In this document: positions 1-4,247 of the stretch, one piece after another
Position numbering within the stretch: the stretch's first letter is position 1
How the letters are laid out: each line of letters opens with the position of its first letter
DNA from: Solirubrobacteraceae bacterium
Lineage (GTDB): Bacteria; Actinomycetota; Thermoleophilia; Solirubrobacterales; Solirubrobacteraceae
NCBI GenBank assembly: GCA_030038955.1
Contig: JASHQV010000259.1
Coordinates: 1 to 8,435 of the forward strand
DNA: 8,435 nucleotides
Direction: 5' to 3'
Notes under the pieces: generated by a model
What the model saw: the letters and a program-made list of their open reading frames with translations, nothing else
What the model was told of the DNA's origin: nothing
Database searches by the model: none
Position numbers and translations under genes: made by a program

Positions 1-435
1 GAGGTGCGCGCGGTCGGCGCCGAGCTGGGACTGCCCGAGCGCCTCGTCTGGCGCCAGCCGTTCCCGGGCCCGGGCCTGGCGATCCGGATCGTCGGCGGCG
101 AGGCCACGCGCGAGCGGCTCGACATCCTGCGCGAGGCCGACTCGATCCTTCAGGACGAGATTCGCAAGGCCGGTCTGTACCGCGAGCTGTGGCAGTCGTT
201 CTGCGTGCTCCCCGACATCCGCACGGTCGGCGTCCAGGGTGACACGCGCACGTACGGCAACGTGATCGTGATCCGTGCGGTCACCAGCGACGATGCGATG
301 ACCGCCGACTGGGCGCGGCTGCCCTACGACCTGCTGGAGCAGATCGCCAGCCGGATGATCAACGAGATCCGGCCGGTCGGGCGCGTCGTGCTGGACATCA
401 CCAGCAAGCCCCCGGGCACGATCGAGTGGGAGTAG
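1..435 (+). CDS. guaA: GMP synthase (glutamine-hydrolysing), C-terminal part
   Basis: The frame is open from base 1 and ends at TAG 433-435, giving 144 residues; the 5' part lies outside the window. GuaA aminates XMP to GMP in the cytoplasm, using ATP and ammonia from glutamine. The visible piece is the C-terminal dimerisation domain and the end of the ATP-pyrophosphatase region. It contains the family landmarks QPFPGPGLAIRI (about residues 19-30), a VGVQGDTRTYG segment, MTADWARLPYDLL, and the C-terminal signature SKPPGTIEWE, which is where GMP synthases normally end, so the 3' end is intact. The glutaminase and N-terminal ATPase motifs cannot be checked here. It is convergent with the Nudix gene, and the gap between them is packed with repeats. 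Identification is very secure from the C-terminal signature. Confidence 0.97.
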   Translation, partial: EVRAVGAELGLPERLVWRQPFPGPGLAIRIVGGEATRERLDILREADSILQDEIRKAGLYRELWQSFCVLPDIRTVGVQGDTRTYGNVIVIRAVTSDDAMTADWARLPYDLLEQIASRMINEIRPVGRVVLDITSKPPGTIEWE

Positions 436-450
436 CAGAAGCGGGCGGCG

Positions 451-515
451 TTGGCGCGCGGGACGGTCGAGGGTTTGGCGCGCGGGACGGTCGAGGGTTT
501 GGGGCGCGGGACGGT
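451..515. repeat. 24-nt tandem repeat, about 2.7 copies
   Basis: Two identical 24-nt units (451-474 and 475-498) begin TTGGCGCGCGGGACGGTCGA. A third partial unit (499-515) has one mismatch at 503. The array starts 15 nt after the guaA stop codon. It has no obvious coding role, and no long stem was seen in it. It looks like a small minisatellite. Confidence 0.85.
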
Positions 516-533
516 GTTCTGAGCTGAGATCGA

Positions 534-569
534 TGGATGGAAATGGGTCTATAGACACATTTCCATCCA
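534..569. repeat. 36-nt inverted repeat between convergent genes
   Basis: The arm TGGATGGAAATG (534-545) is the reverse complement of CATTTCCATCCA (558-569). Between them a G/A mismatch (546/557) flanks the perfect palindrome GTCTATAGAC (547-556). The whole is therefore almost symmetrical, with one mismatched pair and no real loop. It is strikingly AT-rich for this genome. Lying between the 3' ends of guaA (+) and the Nudix gene (-), it could be a bidirectional terminator, although no U-tract follows on either strand. It could also be a protein-binding palindrome or one copy of a dispersed palindromic element. The structure is seen directly; its role is unknown. Confidence 0.8.
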
Positions 570-580
570 CAGGTACATGC

Positions 581-656
581 CGGGAGGCGCGCTAGTCGCT
601 GCCGGGCGGCGGCACCTGCGGGAGGCGCGCTAGTCGCTGCCGGGCGGCGGCACCTG
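581..656. repeat. 38-bp perfect tandem duplication covering the Nudix gene 3' end
   Basis: Bases 581-618 and 619-656 are identical. The second copy contains the last eight sense codons and stop codon of the minus-strand Nudix gene (stop 630-632) plus a few downstream bases. The first copy is therefore a non-coding echo of the gene end. Because 38 is not a multiple of 3 and translation stops in the copy reached first, the protein is not altered. Perfect identity suggests a recent event. Confidence 0.92.
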
Positions 657-1139
657 CGCGAGGAGCGCCGCCACGTGCCCGAGGATCGCCGTCACTTGCG
701 GCGCCCGGTCGGACGGCAGCTGCCCCTTGCCGAACCACCGGGCCTCCAGCAGCTCGCCGTGATCAAGCTCCAGCACGGGGTCGTGCAGCTCGGCGCCGAA
801 GCAGCTGAGCAGGTCGGTGTGACGGCGACCTGTGATCACGACCTGGCCGAGCGGCTCCCACTCGACGCCGTCGAGTCCGAGCTCCTCGTGCATCTCGCGG
901 CGAGCCGCCCTGTGGGGGGGCTCGCCGCGATCCAGCGTTCCTCCGGGCAGATCCCACCAGCGGCGCCCGTAGCTGTGGCGCACGAGCAGGATCCGGTCCG
1001 CGTCGGCGATTACGCACTTGACGCCTTCGAGCCGCGGACGGGTGATCAGCCAGACCGCCTGCAGGGCCTCGTAGCCGAGGCGATAGGCGAGGCGCCGGGC
1101 CGGCACCGGAAGCCTCAGGATCAGGGTCGGCGCCTTCAT
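630..1139 (-). CDS. Nudix hydrolase family protein
   Basis: A 169-residue protein with a perfect Nudix box at residues 67-89: G67, E73, then REMHEELGL (81-89), matching GX5EX7REUXEEXGU. Nudix enzymes hydrolyse a nucleoside diphosphate linked to another group, using divalent metal held by the box glutamates. The substrate cannot be read from the sequence. The start is uncertain. ATG at 1139 has GGAG directly abutting it, too close for a ribosome site, but a TANNNT hexamer sits 7 nt upstream, which would suit a leaderless mRNA. GTG at 1106 (residue 12) has GAGG (1113-1116) at a 6-nt spacing and would start the protein just before the basic stretch PARRLAYRLGYEAL; that shorter form is equally credible. 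No signal peptide or clear membrane segment is evident. It is convergent with guaA and divergent from rplM. The 3' end lies in a 38-bp duplication. Confidence 0.9.
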   Translation of the reverse strand: MKAPTLILRLPVPARRLAYRLGYEALQAVWLITRPRLEGVKCVIADADRILLVRHSYGRRWWDLPGGTLDRGEPPHRAARREMHEELGLDGVEWEPLGQVVITGRRHTDLLSCFGAELHDPVLELDHGELLEARWFGKGQLPSDRAPQVTAILGHVAALLAQVPPPGSD

Positions 1140-1146
1140 CTCCGGC

Positions 1147-1152
1147 AGCCTA
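1147..1152 (-). promoter_or_regulatory. Possible -10 element for a leaderless Nudix mRNA
   Basis: On the minus strand TAGGCT fits the actinobacterial TANNNT -10 pattern and ends 7 nt before the ATG at 1139, the spacing expected if transcription starts at the start codon. I see no convincing -35 hexamer 17-18 nt further upstream. A 7-bp inverted repeat overlaps it (1143-1149 with 1156-1162). Weak evidence. Confidence 0.2.
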
Positions 1153-1225
1153 CGCGCTGCCGCCCGATCGCCCGTCGCTGGCCAGATCCCGCTACGGCCG
1201 ATCGTCCGTGGCCGACTCGATCGCC

Positions 1226-1231
1226 TATCAT
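1226..1231 (+). promoter_or_regulatory. Candidate -10 of the rplM-rpsI promoter
   Basis: TATCAT is the best -10-like hexamer in the 189-nt divergent gap 1140-1328, which must contain a promoter for the ribosomal-protein operon unless transcription comes from elsewhere. It would give a leader of about 90 nt before the rplM ATG. The -35 region is not recognisable. A second candidate, TAGGCT at 1287-1292, also lacks a -35. No other function was seen in this gap. Confidence 0.28.
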
Positions 1232-1328
1232 GGGCGCGAGCCGCGCCACTCGGGCTTTCGGTCTACTCGGCATCCTGCCTCGCTTTTAGGCTGAGCCCGA
1301 CCATCCCGCTGCGTGGCTTACGCGTGCC

Positions 1329-1763
1329 ATGAAGACCTACGTAGCCACTCCAGCCACCCGCGAGCGCAACTGGCTGCTCGTCGACGCGACGGGGCAGACG
1401 CTTGGGCGCCTCGCCACGCAGATCGCGGACGCGCTGCGCGGCAAGCGCAAGCCGACCTACACGCCACACGTCGACACCGGCGACTTCGTGGTCGTTGTCA
1501 ACGCCGAGAAGATCGCGGTGACCGGCAACAAGCGCTCCGACAAGCTCTACTACCGGCATTCCGGATATCCGGGAGGCCTCAAGTCGCGCACGCTCAAGGA
1601 GATGCTCGAGCGCCGGCCCGAGGAGGTCCTGCGGATCGCGGTCAAGGGGATGCTGCCGCGCAACCGGCTGGCTCGCAAGCAACTGACCAAGCTAAAGATC
1701 TACGCTGGGCCCGACCATCCGCACGCGGCCCAGCAGCCGCAACCGATGGAGATCGAGACGTGA
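1329..1763 (+). CDS. rplM: 50S ribosomal protein L13
   Basis: 144 residues, the usual size for bacterial L13, an early-assembling protein of the large subunit that binds 23S rRNA. The whole length matches the family: LLVDATGQTLGRLAT (16-30), KPTYTPHVDTGDFVVVVNAEK (41-61), YYRHSGYPGGLKSRT (74-88), the signature VKGMLPRN (105-112), and the conserved C-terminal YAGPDHPHAAQQPQP (125-139). ATG 1329 is chosen because it places MKTYVATPATRERNW at the normal N-terminus; there is no good ribosome-binding sequence just upstream. The frame of the next gene is open well upstream through rplM, but that is only a high-GC shadow. It is the first gene of the + strand train and overlaps rpsI by 4 nt (GTGA), suggesting translational coupling of L13 and S9, as is usual for this pair. 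Confidence 0.97.
   Translation: MKTYVATPATRERNWLLVDATGQTLGRLATQIADALRGKRKPTYTPHVDTGDFVVVVNAEKIAVTGNKRSDKLYYRHSGYPGGLKSRTLKEMLERRPEEVLRIAVKGMLPRNRLARKQLTKLKIYAGPDHPHAAQQPQPMEIET
1748..1751 (+). promoter_or_regulatory. Ribosome-binding site of rpsI, inside rplM
   Basis: GGAG lies 8 nt before GTG 1760 within the last codons of rplM. Its good spacing, plus the GTGA overlap with the rplM stop, is the main reason for placing the S9 start at 1760 rather than at an internal methionine. Confidence 0.6.
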
Positions 1764-2719
1764 GTGAAGAGCCGTCAGACGAGCAGAGGGATCGGGAAGA
1801 GGCGTCCAGCGGAGACGTCTCTTCAGAGGCAACGGCCTCGAATGCCTCTGAAGAGACGTCCGCGCAGGACGCCCCGGGGGAGAGCGCTGAAGCGGGCGCT
1901 CCCGATGCGCCCGAGCCGGTAGCTGCGGCTGAAGCCGCGAGTGAGGGGGCCCAAGCTGCGAGCGAAGGGGAGGCGCCCAGCGTGGACGTCTCCTCAGAGG
2001 CAACGGCCTCGAATGCCTCTGAAGAGACGTCCACGCAGGACGCCATAGAGAAAGCCGAGACTGCGTCGGCGGAAGCTGAGGTGTCTGCGGCTGCGGCGAG
2101 CGAAGCGCCTGCCGCGCGGCAGCCGGAGGAGGATCTCAAGCCGCGTGAGAAGCCGGTGATCCCCGGTGCCGACCTGATCCCCGACATCGTCCCCGAGGGC
2201 GACGAGTTCATGGACGCGGAGGCGCGCGCCGCCGCCGAGGCCGAGGCGGAGGAGGCTGCGCGCCGCGCCTCCGAGGCGGACGCCGAGGAGGAGGCGCAGC
2301 CGATCGCCGACGCCGCCATCGACCTCGCCGCGGGCGCCCGCTACACGGCCACCGGCAAGCGCAAGACGGCGGTCGCGCGGGTGATCCTCAAGCCCGGCAC
2401 CGGTGCGTACTCGATCAACGGCAGGACGCTGGAGGAGTTCTTTCCCCGCGAGACGCTGCAGCGGATGATCCGTCAGCCGCTCGAGACCGTCGGCTACGAG
2501 TCGCGCATGGACGTCGTCGCTCGGATGCACGGCGGCGGTGTCTCGTCGCAGGCCGGTGCGCTGCGCCACGGCGTCTCTCGGGCGCTGCTCGTCGCCGATC
2601 CGCATCTGCGCGCCGAGCTCAAGCGGCGCGGCTTCCTGACCCGGGATCCTCGGGTCAAGGAGCGCAAGAAGGCCGGCCTCAAGAAGGCCCGCAAGCGTCC
2701 GCAGTTCTCGAAGCGGTAG
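1760..2719 (+). CDS. rpsI: 30S ribosomal protein S9 with a long acidic N-terminal extension
   Basis: 319 residues; bacterial S9 is usually about 130, and many actinobacterial forms are modestly longer. Residues 195-319 are a complete S9: YTATGKRKTAVARV (195-208), RMHGGGVSSQAGALRHGVSRAL (255-276, here with the conserved GGG..SQAGA.RHG core), DPRVKERKKAGLKKARKRPQ and the terminal SKR that reaches toward P-site tRNA. Residues 1-194 are low-complexity, rich in Ala, Glu and Ser, strongly acidic and probably disordered or helical. Within them a 16-residue segment, DVSSEATASNASEETS, occurs at 19-34 and again at 76-91. A second part (about 133-194) holds a PGADLIPDIVPEGDEF stretch and an Ala/Glu-rich run. 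The start GTG 1760 overlaps the rplM stop and has a ribosome-binding site. Codons 1-120 use A/T third bases far more than the S9 core or neighbours, and the DNA there carries two long hairpins. glmM follows after 44 nt. A later start such as the ATG for M151 is possible but has weaker support. Confidence 0.93.
   Translation: MSEEPSDEQRDREEASSGDVSSEATASNASEETSAQDAPGESAEAGAPDAPEPVAAAEAASEGAQAASEGEAPSVDVSSEATASNASEETSTQDAIEKAETASAEAEVSAAAASEAPAARQPEEDLKPREKPVIPGADLIPDIVPEGDEFMDAEARAAAEAEAEEAARRASEADAEEEAQPIADAAIDLAAGARYTATGKRKTAVARVILKPGTGAYSINGRTLEEFFPRETLQRMIRQPLETVGYESRMDVVARMHGGGVSSQAGALRHGVSRALLVADPHLRAELKRRGFLTRDPRVKERKKAGLKKARKRPQFSKR
1814..1860 (+). repeat. In-frame hairpin element, copy 1 (within rpsI)
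   Basis: Arm 1814-1831 (GACGTCTCTTCAGAGGCA) is the exact reverse complement of arm 1843-1860, with an 11-nt loop ACGGCCTCGAA at 1832-1842. Beyond a two-base mismatch (1812-1813 against 1861-1862) three more pairs can form (1809-1811 with 1863-1865). It begins 54 nt after the S9 start codon. An 18-bp perfect stem inside a coding region is very unlikely to arise by chance. Confidence 0.92.
1980..2036 (+). repeat. In-frame hairpin element, copy 2 (within rpsI)
   Basis: Arm 1980-2002 pairs with arm 2014-2036: 23 positions with a single C/A mismatch (1993/2023), around the same 11-nt loop ACGGCCTCGAA (2003-2013). The stem is longer than in copy 1 because the bases that are mismatched there are complementary here. 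In RNA, a duplex of this length is in the size range that RNase III can cut. That is known of the enzyme; action here is inference. Confidence 0.92.
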
Positions 2720-2763
2720 CGGCGTCCACTTCGCCCCAGTCCATCTCGCCCCGCTAGCGAACC

Positions 2764-4092
2764 TTGCCCCGACAGCTGTTTGGCACGGACGGTGTCCGCG
2801 GCCGCGCCGGACACTTTCTCAGCGCCGAGCTGGCGTTGCGGCTGGCGCGGGCGGCCGTCGTCCGCGGGGGCGTCACGCGGCCCCAGGTGCTGATCGTCCA
2901 GGACACTCGCGAGTCCGGCGGGATGCTGTCCTGTGCGATCGCCGCCGGGGTGACGGCGGCCGGCGGCGACGCGCTGCTTGGCGGCATCCTGCCGACCCCG
3001 GCGGCGCCGCTGCTGGTGCGCAAGCACGGATTCGACATGGCGGCGGTCATCTCGGCCTCCCACAACCCCTACGAGGACAACGGCATCAAGCTGTTCGCGG
3101 CTGACGGCTTCAAGCTCGACGACGACAGCGAGCACGCGATCGAGCAGGAGCTGGAGCGGCCATGGTCGCCGCCGCAGCGGATCGGGCGCGTGCGTCCGCT
3201 ACCCGATCCGGTCGAGGACTATCTGGAGGCGCTGCGGCTCCGCTTCGCCGACCTGGACCTGTCCGGCCGCCGCCTGCTGCTCGACTGCGCCAACGGTGCA
3301 ACCTACCGGGTGGCACCGGAGATCTTCAGGCGACTCGGAGCCGACGTGAGGGTGCTGTCCGACCAGCCCGACGGGCGCAACATCAACGACGCCTGTGGCT
3401 CGACCCATCTGCAGCTGATCCTGGAGACGGTCCGTGACGGCGACTACGACATCGGCTTCGCGTTCGACGGCGACGGCGATCGCGTGCTCGCCGTCGACCG
3501 GGGTGCGACCGTGGTCGACGGGGACGAGTTGATCGCGCTGGCGGCGATTCACCTGAGCCGGCAGGACCGGCTGCCGGGCCGCGGCGTCGCCGTCACCGTG
3601 ATGACCAACTACGGGTTTCACACCGCGATGCAAGCGGCCGGCATCGAGGTCGCAACGACGGCGGTCGGCGATCGTTACGTGCTCGATGAGCTGCGGCGCC
3701 GCGGCTGGGCGCTCGGCGGCGAGCAGTCGGGCCACATCATCGAGCTTGGCTTCGGGCCCTCGGGCGACGGGATCGCCAGCGCGCTGCTGGCGCTGGAGGC
3801 GCTCGGCGGCCGGGATCTGCGTGAGCGCGACGCGATGCGCAAGCTCCCCCAGCGACTCGTCAACATCCGCGCGGCCAGCCGTGATCAGCTGCAGGAGGCG
3901 ATCGACGAGCCGGCGGTCAAGGACGCAGTCGACCGGGCCGCGGCGAGCCTCAGCGGGCGGGGTCGCGTGCTCGTGCGGGCGTCTGGAACCGAGCCGCTGA
4001 TCCGGGTGATGGTGGAGGCGCCCGAGCTCGCCGAGACCGAGCGGATCTGCGCCGAGCTGACCCGGCTCGTCGAGGCCGCGCTGCAACGCTGA
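2764..4092 (+). CDS. glmM: Phosphoglucosamine mutase
   Basis: 442 residues, the normal length. GlmM interconverts glucosamine-6-P and glucosamine-1-P in the cytoplasm, the second step to UDP-GlcNAc for peptidoglycan. All four active-site blocks are present: the phosphoserine loop ISASHNPYEDNGIK (96-109, catalytic S99), the metal loop DGDGDR (235-240), the sugar loop GGEQSGH (318-324) and the phosphate-binding RASGTEP (405-411). The N-terminus QLFGTDGVRG (4-13) is typical and fixes the start near TTG 2764, since no other start codon lies before it; no clear ribosome-binding sequence is seen. It follows rpsI by 44 nt with no terminator, so it is probably read from the same transcript. After the sugar loop it has GFGPSGDG where many relatives have a TTGDG sequence, a mild variation. 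It acts just after GlmS, encoded next. Confidence 0.95.
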   Translation: MPRQLFGTDGVRGRAGHFLSAELALRLARAAVVRGGVTRPQVLIVQDTRESGGMLSCAIAAGVTAAGGDALLGGILPTPAAPLLVRKHGFDMAAVISASHNPYEDNGIKLFAADGFKLDDDSEHAIEQELERPWSPPQRIGRVRPLPDPVEDYLEALRLRFADLDLSGRRLLLDCANGATYRVAPEIFRRLGADVRVLSDQPDGRNINDACGSTHLQLILETVRDGDYDIGFAFDGDGDRVLAVDRGATVVDGDELIALAAIHLSRQDRLPGRGVAVTVMTNYGFHTAMQAAGIEVATTAVGDRYVLDELRRRGWALGGEQSGHIIELGFGPSGDGIASALLALEALGGRDLRERDAMRKLPQRLVNIRAASRDQLQEAIDEPAVKDAVDRAAASLSGRGRVLVRASGTEPLIRVMVEAPELAETERICAELTRLVEAALQR

Positions 4093-4140
4093 GTGGCCTG
4101 CCGCCGCTCGCGGGTAACTCGGCTGGGATCGCGGCGCTAG

Positions 4141-4167
4141 TTTTCGCTTCGATCGCAGGGGTAAACT
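4141..4167 (+). promoter_or_regulatory. Candidate promoter for glmS in the glmM-glmS gap
   Basis: The 155-nt gap 4093-4247 contains an AT-richer patch, unusual here. TAAACT (4162-4167) fits a TANNNT -10; upstream, TTTTCG (4141-4146) could serve as a poor -35 with a short 15-nt spacer. A run GTTTTT follows at 4170-4175. The predicted leader is about 75 nt. It could allow glmS to be transcribed separately from the ribosomal genes. I saw no glmS ribozyme core. Confidence 0.33.
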
Positions 4168-4233
4168 CCGTTTTTCGTTCGCCGGCAGGTGGGGCGGGCG
4201 CGGGTCGCCGTTGCGACTCGACCGATTCGGAAC

Positions 4234-4238
4234 AGGAG
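4234..4238 (+). promoter_or_regulatory. Ribosome-binding site of glmS
   Basis: AGGAG lies 9 nt before ATG 4248. It is among the clearest Shine-Dalgarno sequences in the window and supports placing the start so that the catalytic cysteine is residue 2. Confidence 0.65.
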
Positions 4239-4247
4239 CCATTTCCC

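Larger units (their letters stand above)
1800..2044 (+). repeat. Direct repeat pair in rpsI: 1800-1873 and 1971-2044 (74 bp, offset 171)
   Basis: The two 74-bp copies differ at only five positions (1805, 1812, 1813, 1822 and 1862 against 1976, 1983, 1984, 1993 and 2033). The 171-nt offset is 57 codons, so both are read in the same frame and give nearly the same peptide. Each contains one of the inverted repeats listed separately. Flanking coding DNA (1874-1970) is unrelated to the unit, although it is equally Ala/Glu-rich. Confidence 0.93.

Noticed and set aside
451..656. CRISPR array or integration site in the repeat-rich gap
   Set aside because: Repeats are contiguous with no unique spacers, units differ in sequence and size, and no cas, integrase or tRNA gene is nearby.
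1143..1162. 7-bp inverted repeat (CGGCAGC / GCTGCCG) in the divergent gap
   Set aside because: Short arms made mostly of G and C are expected by chance in this composition; not listed as an operator.
675..1289. 204-codon + strand frame opposite the Nudix gene
   Set aside because: The minus strand carries a perfect Nudix box; the + frame has no motif and runs into the divergent gap.
1313..1759. Upstream part of the rpsI frame, open through rplM from 1313
   Set aside because: This would give a 468-residue S9 overlapping almost all of rplM. GTG 1760 with GGAG and the stop overlap explains the start, and the upstream part is Arg/Ala/Gln-rich as expected of an out-of-frame reading of rplM.
4158..4175. 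Small hairpin GGGG-TAAA-CTCC followed by GTTTTT as a terminator after glmM
   Set aside because: The stem has only four pairs, one a G/T pair, which is too weak. The same bases make a better -10 region.
4093..4247. A glmS ribozyme or amino-sugar riboswitch upstream of glmS
   Set aside because: At 155 nt the gap has room, but I cannot find the conserved core or nested pairing, and the ribozyme is known mainly from Firmicutes.
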